From positions 1,054,001-1,118,000 of the forward strand of contig CBDBHT010000007.1 of NCBI GenBank assembly GCA_965205965.1: a DNA stretch of 64,000 nucleotides, in the 5' to 3' direction. This document shows, piece by piece, positions 57,004 to 64,000 of the stretch. Both the position numbers and the translations under genes were made by a program. Within the stretch, counting starts at the first letter, position 1. Each line of letters begins with the position of its first letter. This DNA comes from Bin55 sp965205965 (lineage in GTDB: Bacteria; Pseudomonadota; Gammaproteobacteria; Pseudomonadales; Azotimanducaceae). The notes under the pieces are model-generated. The model ran no database searches, was not told the origin of the DNA, and saw nothing but the letters and a program-made list of their open reading frames with translations.

Positions 57004-58491
57004 ATGACTACCGAGCTTGAGATTTCGCCAAAAGATCTGAAGCATTATCCGCATTTCGACGCACCTATCTCAATCCGAGAGATTAAGAGGCTGGTTAACG
57101 ACCCTGGTCGAGTTGCAACGAACGCATTCTATCCGTTTCTCCTCTATCACGAGAAATGGAGGCTATATCGTTCGGCCAATGCCGTGAGGCCTGAAGAGAA
57201 ATCTCGACCCATCCGATACGGTGCACGCAGGGATGCTTCCATATTTACGCACTATCGACGTAAACTTGCTGGATATTACGAGGAGCGGCTGCGTAACTTA
57301 GGCATCTCGCAGTGTCCGATTGCCTACCGAAAAATCCGTAAATCGAATGGAACTGGTGGAAAATGTAACATCGACTTTGCGAAAGACGCATTTGACCAAA
57401 TTGATCGCCTTGGTAATTGTGTAGCCATTGCGCTTGACATCAAGAGTTACTTCGAGAACTTGGAGCACTCTCTCATCAAGCAGATATGGTGTGACTTACT
57501 TGGTGTCGACGAGTTGCCGCCAGATCACTACGCCGTCTTCAAAAACATTACAAAATATAGGTTCGTTGACCAAATGGAGGTCTTTCGTCGATTGAACTAC
57601 TTAGGCACAATCGAACGGGCCGGAAAGACGATTGAAGAATTTAAGGTCACCTACCGAGATATGCCGAAACAACTTTGCTCACCAGAAGATTTTCGGGCGA
57701 AGATTTGTGGCGGCAATCCGGCATATCCGTCATTGATCAAAAAGAATACTGAACCCTATGGTGTTCCACAGGGAGCACCGATCTCAGATCTTATCGCTAA
57801 TTTCTACTTGATGGAGTTTGACTGCTCGATGCATCAATATGCCATGCAATACGATGGTCTATACATGCGATACTCCGACGACATCTTAGTTGTCTTGCCG
57901 GGTGACGAAGCTGATGCTAATGCCGCTGTATGTTTCTCTACTGACAAAATTCGAGAACATGGAGATCAATTACAGATCAACGAAGAAAAAACCTGCGTAA
58001 TTAAATTCCAGCAGAGGAACAACCAGCTTACCTACCAACACATCAAGCAGCGTCAAAACGAACCTGCTAAGAACGGTCTTGAATATCTGGGCTTCAGGTA
58101 TGACGGCCGAAAAGTTTATATACGTGATAGTACGATTTCCAAATTCTACCGTAAAATCTCGGCGGCCGCCAAAGTCAAGGGTGCAAGGCATGTTATGGAG
58201 AACCCTAAGCTAGACACTGTGCAATTGCTTAATACTTTCGACTTCTCGTTGTTTAGCCAACGTTTCAGCAGGGTGAAGCGTGGGGATCTGACGAATGACT
58301 ATAGGAGTTGGACCTTCTATAGCTATCTCAAACGCTCTGCAGCGACGTTTAGATCAAAGGGAGACCGTATTCTGAGACAATCGAGGAATTTCAAGAAAGT
58401 TATGCGTAGCAGGATTAAGCAGACAATTGTTCGTGCCGTCGATCACAAATGTAGGAAAGGTGCGAAGGTCGCACCAGCTACAACCAAGTAA
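57004..58491 (+). CDS. Group II-intron-like antiviral reverse transcriptase (DRT, possibly DRT2-like)
   Basis: About 495 residues from ATG 57004, 15 bp after the leader stem. RT motifs: IAYRKI then GKCNIDFAKDAFDQI (fingers), AIALDIKSYFENLEHS with Asp145 (motif A), YGVPQGAPISDLIANFYLM (motif B) and MRYSDDILVVLP with YSDD at 290-293 (motif C), then EKTCVIKF and LEYLGFRYDGRKVY (motifs D/E). The N-terminal HFDAPISIREIKRLV and Y-rich stretch resemble defence RTs of the unknown-group/DRT2 class as I recall them. There is no maturase, endonuclease or retron msr/msd feature. It lies between the sigma-factor operon and the ICE. The subclass is uncertain. Confidence 0.82.
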   Translation: MTTELEISPKDLKHYPHFDAPISIREIKRLVNDPGRVATNAFYPFLLYHEKWRLYRSANAVRPEEKSRPIRYGARRDASIFTHYRRKLAGYYEERLRNLGISQCPIAYRKIRKSNGTGGKCNIDFAKDAFDQIDRLGNCVAIALDIKSYFENLEHSLIKQIWCDLLGVDELPPDHYAVFKNITKYRFVDQMEVFRRLNYLGTIERAGKTIEEFKVTYRDMPKQLCSPEDFRAKICGGNPAYPSLIKKNTEPYGVPQGAPISDLIANFYLMEFDCSMHQYAMQYDGLYMRYSDDILVVLPGDEADANAAVCFSTDKIREHGDQLQINEEKTCVIKFQQRNNQLTYQHIKQRQNEPAKNGLEYLGFRYDGRKVYIRDSTISKFYRKISAAAKVKGARHVMENPKLDTVQLLNTFDFSLFSQRFSRVKRGDLTNDYRSWTFYSYLKRSAATFRSKGDRILRQSRNFKKVMRSRIKQTIVRAVDHKCRKGAKVAPATTK

Positions 58492-58524
58492 AACTTCAGT
58501 CTGTCTTTGCTGGCAAGAATCCCC

Positions 58525-58546
58525 GAGCAGTCTGCGCCATAGATTC
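58525..58546. repeat. Solo end resembling MITE family B
   Basis: GAGCAGTCTGCGCCATAGAT matches the 19-bp terminal repeat of the element at 45267-45415 in 14-15 positions. No closing end is visible before the ICE ATPase gene. Confidence 0.35.
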
Positions 58547-58631
58547 TGTATTTTGTGAATTGTCTATGATTACAGCCTATTAGTATGGGATAGTTACAAA
58601 GAATTTAGAGACACAATATAAGTCCCTAAAT

Positions 58632-61370
58632 TCAGGACTTTACATAATGATTGGACTGACGACCTGCTACGAGGCGTTTCGCAATATATTCCGCGGCGGC
58701 TAACTCATCGCACCCCAGTTCTTTCATGACTGCATATCGTTCGGCCTTTTCCTGCTTTTCCGTCATCGCTAACGTAAGCGATATCGGAGGCGGTACGTTC
58801 CGAAACAATACTTCGAGCTTGTTTGATAGCAATACGCCTTCAACGTATTTACCCGGTTCTTTTCGTGTGGACAACAATAATTTCCGCTGAGCACTCGAGA
58901 TCTCCCGAAATCGTTCAATGTGATCCACTTCCTCTTTCGGCGTGGTCAGACAAAGCCACCACTCCATCATGTTCAGCATCTTGCGGCTCGCGTCGGGAAA
59001 GTCCGACAGGCTTTGCGTTGCGATCCAAAACCACGCTCCCAATTTACGCCACATCTTGGTAATTTTGATCACGTAGTTCGCTAGCAGCGGGTGCGTGGTA
59101 ATGATGTGCCCTTCGTCCGTCACTACCAATGTTGGACGCTCATCGTTTTGATGACGTTCGACCAGGTCGTTGATGTGATTCATCAGCGACAGATACGCCA
59201 ACGTGAGCTGGTCTTCGTAGCCTTCCCGCGCGAGCAACCCCATCTCCAGAATCGTGACATCGACCTCGGGCCACGGCGTGCCAGCGCGGTTGAAAAAATG
59301 ACCCGCAATGCCGGAACAAAAAAGCGACATGCTGTCCGCCACTTCGTGTGCGCGGAGCTTGCGGCTATCCGGGCTGCCATCTTGCTGAGACTGCACGCGT
59401 AGCGCATGGGCCACGTCGTCAACCAGGACGTCGCGTCTACCGGATTCGGATACCGATTGGGCCGCTTGCAAGATCGCCGTGCGAATCATCATGCGATCCG
59501 CCCTGTTCATGCGCTCGACTTCCCGTACTTCGCCACCGGTGATCATTATTCGGGCGGCGATTTCCATTTCGCCAAGCCGGTCTCGTTCGCCAAGTTCTCC
59601 GTCCGCCGTACCGAGCGAATCGGGGGACTGGTCCTTGTCACACGCAAGTGCTATTGCACCTGAAAAAGGCGGCAAACTCACGTCCACGCCCGCTTTCAAG
59701 GTAACTTGGTTTACCGTAAGTCCGCATTTCGCGAAGTGTTGCCCCAAAAGCGAAAATGATCCCCCGGCTTCAATGATGAAGACGCGCGGTCGATGTCTGG
59801 CGACAAGCTGTTGCAGCAGATACACCAGCATTGCCGATTTGCCAGCGCCGGTTGGACCGAGAATCAGCGCATGTGCGTTTTTGCTTCGATCGGCAGCGTT
59901 CAATGGATCGAACTCAATCGGTTCCGCACCGCGATTGAAAAACACGATACCCGGATTGTTCGTGCCGCGCGACCGTCCGTAGACCGGAAGTAAGTTGGCG
60001 ATATGTTTCGAAAACATCAACCGGGTCCGATGCTTTGCACGCTTAACTTTTGGCTCGAACACCATCGGAAGATTAAGCAGATAGGAATCGAGCGCGACCT
60101 GATCGGATTCCCATAGGATTGGCTGCAGTCCACTTGAGAGCAATAGCGCACTGATCTGATTTACATGGGTTTTAATTTCCTCGAGAGTCTCGGCTCGAAC
60201 GTAGAACGCCAGATTGACTGGAAATAGCTTATCGCCGCGGACAACCGCTTTTTCCGCGGCTTGCGCATCCTCTTTGACCAGCACCGCATCGGCGGAATCA
60301 CCAACCGCGGATCGCTTGATGCGTGCAATATGGTTGCGGACTTCGTCCTGTGGTTTTACGATCACCGTCATCGCGAAAACGGTGTGCGGCGGCAGGCGGT
60401 CCATCAGTGCAAAGTCCAGATCGCCGGTGCTCTTTTCGGCTGAAAGTACACCTACATCCGGGATACGACGCAAACCGAGCACGGAGACAATGGTGTGCGG
60501 AAGGTTATCGAAAAACCAGCAGCCCGGCCCCCGTTCGGAGCGGGGTGGGGACAGCGTCAAGCATTCCGCAAAGTCGTAACCGAACGGCAATGATTGGTCG
60601 CCGGGATAAGGTGACACTCGAAATAGATCTCCAGTCCCTTTGCAGACGCCCGGTCTTGGATTGAACCAAGGCAGCATCCAGCGGTAGAAATCTGCGCCTT
60701 CCCCTCGGGAAGTACTAATTCCGACCGATTCTAAAGCGGATGCGAATCGTGCGACGCATTCGTTCAATTCTTTTTCAAACTCGTTTAAGGAATGTTTGCG
60801 TTCCAGCGGAGCTACACGTCGATACAGCACGACGCGAACGCGTCGGACCTGCCCTTTCCAGCGCGTGCCGGTGACCTGCGTGTCATGAAACAAGCCCGAA
60901 GGCTGTCCCAAACGAGCCAAGTGTTCATCGACTGCTTTGCCGAATATTTGGTAATACTCGCTTTCGCGGGCTGCCGATGTCCCGTAATTACGAAGTCGCG
61001 TCCGTAGGTCCAGGAGTCCCGGTTCGTCCTGAACGTAAACTTGCAGGATCCATGGTGACCGGTCATCTTCCGGCAATGCGTCGGTGAGTGCGACCTGCAA
61101 ACCGTCGCGCAACTGTTCTAAAAATTCGGAGCTGCGCGCTTCACTTCCCACTGGTATCAATTCTAAAAACGCACCAACACTCGCACCGTCGTCCAGCAGA
61201 AAGCTCCGACTATCGGGCAAATACTCAACCCAAGGCAACAGATCCGTAAAAGATGACGGCCGCGAATACAGACGCTTAGCAGACTGGCTGTCTACCGCTT
61301 CAGTGAAGTCTGCGGAGCAGCTATCGGTATGGTGGTAAGTACTCACACTCCTTGGCTTGAATATGTGCAC
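58632..61370 (-). CDS. Conjugative transfer ATPase, PFL_4706 family (VirB4/TraC-like)
   Basis: 912 residues, full length for the TIGR03744 family. Walker A is LGPTGAGKSAMLVYLL in the second half, Walker B VVTDEGHIITTHP, and the C-terminal region LCLTTPKEEVDHIERFREIS is typical of VirB4/TraC motors. It powers pilus assembly and DNA transfer of the ICE type IV secretion system at the inner membrane. It follows the lipoprotein gene after 6 bp. Fragments of its 3' region appear at 1117-1175 and 34798-34917, evidence of earlier ICE copies. Confidence 0.92.
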   Translation of the reverse strand: MHIFKPRSVSTYHHTDSCSADFTEAVDSQSAKRLYSRPSSFTDLLPWVEYLPDSRSFLLDDGASVGAFLELIPVGSEARSSEFLEQLRDGLQVALTDALPEDDRSPWILQVYVQDEPGLLDLRTRLRNYGTSAARESEYYQIFGKAVDEHLARLGQPSGLFHDTQVTGTRWKGQVRRVRVVLYRRVAPLERKHSLNEFEKELNECVARFASALESVGISTSRGEGADFYRWMLPWFNPRPGVCKGTGDLFRVSPYPGDQSLPFGYDFAECLTLSPPRSERGPGCWFFDNLPHTIVSVLGLRRIPDVGVLSAEKSTGDLDFALMDRLPPHTVFAMTVIVKPQDEVRNHIARIKRSAVGDSADAVLVKEDAQAAEKAVVRGDKLFPVNLAFYVRAETLEEIKTHVNQISALLLSSGLQPILWESDQVALDSYLLNLPMVFEPKVKRAKHRTRLMFSKHIANLLPVYGRSRGTNNPGIVFFNRGAEPIEFDPLNAADRSKNAHALILGPTGAGKSAMLVYLLQQLVARHRPRVFIIEAGGSFSLLGQHFAKCGLTVNQVTLKAGVDVSLPPFSGAIALACDKDQSPDSLGTADGELGERDRLGEMEIAARIMITGGEVREVERMNRADRMMIRTAILQAAQSVSESGRRDVLVDDVAHALRVQSQQDGSPDSRKLRAHEVADSMSLFCSGIAGHFFNRAGTPWPEVDVTILEMGLLAREGYEDQLTLAYLSLMNHINDLVERHQNDERPTLVVTDEGHIITTHPLLANYVIKITKMWRKLGAWFWIATQSLSDFPDASRKMLNMMEWWLCLTTPKEEVDHIERFREISSAQRKLLLSTRKEPGKYVEGVLLSNKLEVLFRNVPPPISLTLAMTEKQEKAERYAVMKELGCDELAAAEYIAKRLVAGRQSNHYVKS

Positions 61371-61376
61371 GTACGC

Positions 61377-61751
61377 TTACGGACCGCAGAATTCGGTCGT
61401 TTCGCTCTCGGACGTGTATTCGACTCGTTCGTACATTGGAAAGGAGACGTAGTATCCTGAAACGGGGACATTTTCTTGCGGATGCAAGTGCGGATATACG
61501 TACATATGCAACGTGGGGTTTTGCATGCGGCTATGTCCCGGAGATCCCTTGGGCTTGCATACTGGCGGATCAGATTTGCTCATTGCCAAGTTACTGATTT
61601 TCTTAGTTGATTGACCAGAGAAATGCGCCTCGTAAATTTCCTGGACCGTTGGGCCGGTGCTTATTTGCACCGTCGGCTGCGTACCGGCGCACCCGCAGAA
61701 CAAGGCACTGATCGACATTATTGCAAAGCGTATACGGACTATCTTATTCAT
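61377..61751 (-). CDS. Conjugative transfer region lipoprotein (TIGR03751-like)
   Basis: About 124 residues from ATG 61751, chosen because it opens a lipoprotein signal peptide (MNKIVRIRFAIMSISALFCG, with the lipobox Cys). The mature part contains TVQEIYEAHFSG, VCKPKGSPGHSR and LHMYVYPHLHPQENVPVSGY, followed by VSFPMYERVEY, which fits the ICE lipoprotein family encoded between the PFL_4705 and PFL_4706 genes. It is probably an outer-membrane anchor of the transfer channel. Overlaps the upstream gene's stop by 8 bp. Confidence 0.88.
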   Translation of the reverse strand: MNKIVRIRFAIMSISALFCGCAGTQPTVQISTGPTVQEIYEAHFSGQSTKKISNLAMSKSDPPVCKPKGSPGHSRMQNPTLHMYVYPHLHPQENVPVSGYYVSFPMYERVEYTSESETTEFCGP

Positions 61752-63054
61752 GGTGCAGTTTTCTTCCCTCCGGTTGGTAATCGACCGCCATTTCGCGGTC
61801 CACGTGGATAACCAGCGATTGACCCGCTGGGACAAACACGGCGTCGAAATTTTGCGCCGCTCGAGCGGCAATCCAGTTCGCTACTGATTGAGTTCCGCCG
61901 GCGAGGGTTTTGCCAAGTACGTATTTCGCTGTACCACCAGTGATTAATTGCCGGCTTCCGCCGTTCGAGTTGATCAAATTGGTAACCTCCATGCCAGCGG
62001 CCGCATCTGCGCCAGCCTGTGCAGCCGTTAGGCCCGTTTGACCCAGCAGCAGCGACATGGCATTCGATTTTCTTTCGCCGGGTACGCACGGAGTTCCATA
62101 CTGATCGGAAATCCACGCCAGTGCCTTTGAATTGCCGGAGCCGCCGGCAGTATCTGCGTCAACCGTTTGTATTGAGCCGTCGGCAAATACGAACGTTGCT
62201 GATTCCAGATACCCGCTGACGCATGACAGGGTCCAGTCTCCGACGGCGGTTCCGCTCCAGATCATGCCGTAAATCTCCGGCAGACTTAGCCCGTTTGCAC
62301 TTAGGTTTTCAGCACCCGTGAGGACCTTAAACGGCATAGGGTCGCGCACCTGCCCCTGTACAGGAACCCGTCCGATCATTGAAGTCAACGCGACCGCACC
62401 GATCAGCACGGCATTCTTCGGTATCGTGAAAACTGGACGCGAACCGCTCGTTGAATCCGACCAACCGTCTTCGGGATATGAATCAGATGACGATGGAAAC
62501 GCACTCACGTTTTGACCGCCGAGCGGTGTAATCCAAACTATCTGATGGGAACTCGAACCCCGACGTCTTGCGGCGTTCGGTATGGACTGGTTGATCTGAT
62601 CAACTGGATAGTTTGAAGTCCCACCCGGGTCGGCCAATTTTTCGTCCAATCGGTCTATACGCGACTGGAGTTCATACAAGATACTGATTTCTTCGTCATC
62701 CAATCGCCGCCCATTTCCTGTATTTTGTATCAGTGCCTGGTCGATTTTCTGCTGAATGGATTCCTCAATACGGGTGCGGTCCAGCTGCAACTCGTCGCGT
62801 TCTTCGCGGAGATGGTCATTGCTCAGTCGCAGAGCTTCCATCTCAGCGATCATGTCAGCGACTTTGGCGGTCAGCGTCTTGATCGTATCGATGGGGGTAT
62901 CGGCGTCTGGCATCGGGGCCAAAGGCACGGCCTCCAGTAGCACTGCCTGATTCTGGCCAGTGGAACAGGATCGAATCAATAGAAATACCACCATCAGAAC
63001 GACTATCACCGCCACCAAAGCCGCCAGTCGGTTGGAAAGTAGCAATTTCATCAT
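61744..63054 (-). CDS. Integrating conjugative element protein, PFL_4705 family (TraB/VirB10-like)
   Basis: 436 residues from ATG 63054. A single N-terminal membrane anchor (LAALVAVIVVLMVVFLLIRS) is followed by a coiled coil (about residues 50-130: KVADMIAEMEALRLSNDHLR) and a periplasmic beta domain (KNAVLIGAVALTSMIGRVPV, FKVLTGAENLSANGL, FVPAGQSLVIHVDREMAVDY). This matches TIGR03752, the VirB10-like channel protein spanning the envelope. The start follows the stop of the PFL_4704-family gene by one base, so the genes are co-translated. Confidence 0.9.
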   Translation of the reverse strand: MMKLLLSNRLAALVAVIVVLMVVFLLIRSCSTGQNQAVLLEAVPLAPMPDADTPIDTIKTLTAKVADMIAEMEALRLSNDHLREERDELQLDRTRIEESIQQKIDQALIQNTGNGRRLDDEEISILYELQSRIDRLDEKLADPGGTSNYPVDQINQSIPNAARRRGSSSHQIVWITPLGGQNVSAFPSSSDSYPEDGWSDSTSGSRPVFTIPKNAVLIGAVALTSMIGRVPVQGQVRDPMPFKVLTGAENLSANGLSLPEIYGMIWSGTAVGDWTLSCVSGYLESATFVFADGSIQTVDADTAGGSGNSKALAWISDQYGTPCVPGERKSNAMSLLLGQTGLTAAQAGADAAAGMEVTNLINSNGGSRQLITGGTAKYVLGKTLAGGTQSVANWIAARAAQNFDAVFVPAGQSLVIHVDREMAVDYQPEGRKLHHE

Positions 63055-63055
63055 C

Positions 63056-63832
63056 TCAGAGACTTTCCATAAAAGGTTTTTCTGATATGAGATATACCAG
63101 CGTGAAGTTGGCATCGCTTGATACGTCCAGCAAACGGTTGTGATGGAAAGTTGCAGCAAGCCACCGGCCGCGGAGCAGGCTTGGTTTCAAGGTGAGCGCG
63201 TGCGACGAACGATTGGTAATCCGAACGACCGTCAGATAGCGATTTCCGGATCGCCACGACGCCAGCGGCACGGATTCGACTGCATATCCGCGTATAAGGG
63301 GTATGGTCTTTTCAGGCAGTTCCAGCGGGATCAAGCCGTGGAGATTTTTTTGGAGACGAGATGGGGCAAACGCCCGTTGCGCCGCGAATCTGGTGAGCCG
63401 AACCATGTTGTGTGGTTGCCGCTCGCGATAGGCTCGAGAGGGTTTGTTCGCATGCGATACGACTTTGATAATCGAATCGCGAGTCGGCAATGTACTTGCC
63501 GATACGTCCAAAAGATACACAGTACCAGTTTCAGTATTCTTGACAACGAGACGATGCAGATCAAAAGGAGTGTTAGCCAGGAGATAAACGACGTTTTCGG
63601 ACGACTGAGCGCGAAGCATGGATTGCAAAGTACTGGGAATACCTACATGAACTTGGTCTGGAAACGTCACGATTCGCTCACTATCGACGGTGAGCTGGAT
63701 TGGAATGGGTGTTTGGTGCCATAAGACTTCTTCCACTGTTTGGGTTGCTTGGGCTATCAGCGGCGTCGAGATCACGAATACCAGGCTGATGACGGCGATT
63801 TCGCCGATATTTCGAAAATCAGGTCGATTCAT
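63056..63832 (-). CDS. Integrating conjugative element protein, PFL_4704 family (TraK-like)
   Basis: 258 residues from ATG 63832, with a signal peptide (NIGEIAVISLVFVISTPLIA, cleavage near AQA). The mature protein (ERIVTFPDQVHVGIPSTLQS, then RYLTVVRITNRSSHALTLKP, ending near SLLRGRWLAATFHH) fits the TIGR03749 / TraK-VirB9-like secretin-associated family of ICE transfer systems. Periplasmic or outer-membrane part of the channel. The start lies inside the 3' end of the preceding gene (14-bp overlap). Confidence 0.9.
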   Translation of the reverse strand: MNRPDFRNIGEIAVISLVFVISTPLIAQATQTVEEVLWHQTPIPIQLTVDSERIVTFPDQVHVGIPSTLQSMLRAQSSENVVYLLANTPFDLHRLVVKNTETGTVYLLDVSASTLPTRDSIIKVVSHANKPSRAYRERQPHNMVRLTRFAAQRAFAPSRLQKNLHGLIPLELPEKTIPLIRGYAVESVPLASWRSGNRYLTVVRITNRSSHALTLKPSLLRGRWLAATFHHNRLLDVSSDANFTLVYLISEKPFMESL

Positions 63833-64000
63833 CGGACACCTCTCCACCCGGTGAGGTCAGTGCATCTAATCGATGCGGGCCGCCTCCCGCAAAGCCGTCC
63901 AGTGCCAATCCCCAGGGGTTGGATTCCGGATCGATTTTGTATCGCACTACGCGTAGTGGGTAGCGAATCATGGCTTCTTTGACGACCATGCCGTGCACCG
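63819..64000 (-). CDS. Integrating conjugative element protein, PFL_4703 family (5' part beyond window)
   Basis: Only the last 59 codons and the stop are inside the window. The sequence IRYPLRVVRYKIDPESNPWG, then LALDGFAGGGPHRLD, is diagnostic of the C-terminus of the PFL_4703/TIGR03746 family, an inner-membrane VirB8-like ICE protein. Its position before the PFL_4704-family gene gives the standard order 4703-4704-4705-lipoprotein-4706. Confidence 0.88.
   Translation of the reverse strand, partial: VHGMVVKEAMIRYPLRVVRYKIDPESNPWGLALDGFAGGGPHRLDALTSPGGEVSDEST

Noticed and set aside
56940..58491. Retron (msr-msd plus RT)
   Set aside because: No retron-type inverted a1/a2 repeats or conserved priming G context was found, and the RT lacks the retron VTG-type landmark; DRT-like is a better fit.
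1..64000. CRISPR array
   Set aside because: No regularly spaced short direct repeats and no cas genes; the repeats present are inverted-repeat MITEs and IS ends.
1..64000. tRNA or rRNA genes and a tRNA attachment site for the ICE
   Set aside because: No sequence with a T-loop GGTTCGAATC-type block in tRNA context was noticed; the ICE ends must lie outside the window.

Overview
The window looks like the accessory part of a gammaproteobacterial chromosome: a defence island full of insertion sequences, ending at the right in the transfer genes of an integrative conjugative element (ICE). The ICE genes at 58.6-64 kb match the GI-type (PFL_4703-4706) mating-pair set known from Pseudomonas and related gammaproteobacteria. 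The species cannot be named from sequence alone. No rRNA, tRNA, CRISPR array or core metabolic gene was seen.

Layout. 0-4 kb: an edge-truncated GHKL ATPase, scars of a DNA methyltransferase and of a conjugation ATPase, IS1380 remnants and a DUF4238 gene. 4-12 kb: four insertion sequences (IS1595, ISAs1, IS630, ISNCY) packed around one secreted protein and two genes cut by IS630. 12-17 kb: a NACHT-type NTPase divergent from a threonine-protease-like (HslV/proteasome fold) gene that carries a frameshift, then a second IS630. 17-31.5 kb: an unknown protein, a KAP P-loop membrane NTPase and a complete type I restriction-modification operon (hsdM-hsdS-hsdR) followed by a zinc-hook ATPase. 31.7-37.6 kb: an ASCH - PIN/GNAT/EVE-like - small P-loop ATPase cluster, a chimeric scar, a PD-(D/E)XK-like protein and a HEPN-like protein. 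37.6-42 kb: a third IS630, an IS5-type element, a membrane protein and decayed sequence. 42-48 kb: a second NACHT NTPase and an RloC-like anticodon-nuclease candidate. 48.3-58.5 kb: a tightly coupled operon (cytosine methyltransferase, primary-type sigma factor, DrmA-like helicase, DrmB-like DUF1998 protein, HNH nuclease, Vsr endonuclease), then a reverse transcriptase with a structured leader. 58.6-64 kb: ICE transfer genes on the minus strand.

How it fits together. Most genes fit anti-phage or anti-plasmid roles: restriction-modification, tRNA or RNA cleavage, STAND-type sensing and reverse transcription. The strongest candidate for an undescribed system is the Dcm-sigma-DrmA-DrmB-HNH-Vsr operon. 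It resembles DISARM (methyltransferase + DrmA + DrmB), but has its own complete sigma-70 factor and HNH/Vsr nucleases, and no phospholipase-D DrmC is visible. The second candidate is the reverse transcriptase, whose leader has a perfect 10-bp stem and a 10-bp direct repeat just before the gene, as expected for a DRT-type RT with a companion non-coding RNA. A third is the pairing of a NACHT NTPase with an HslV-like protease.

Mobile DNA has repeatedly cut and rejoined this region. A family of about 112-120 bp MITE-like repeats is scattered from 1.8 to 48 kb. Five elements sit in CTAG targets. Three partial copies of the ICE ATPase 3' region or hsdM mark earlier copies of the same systems.
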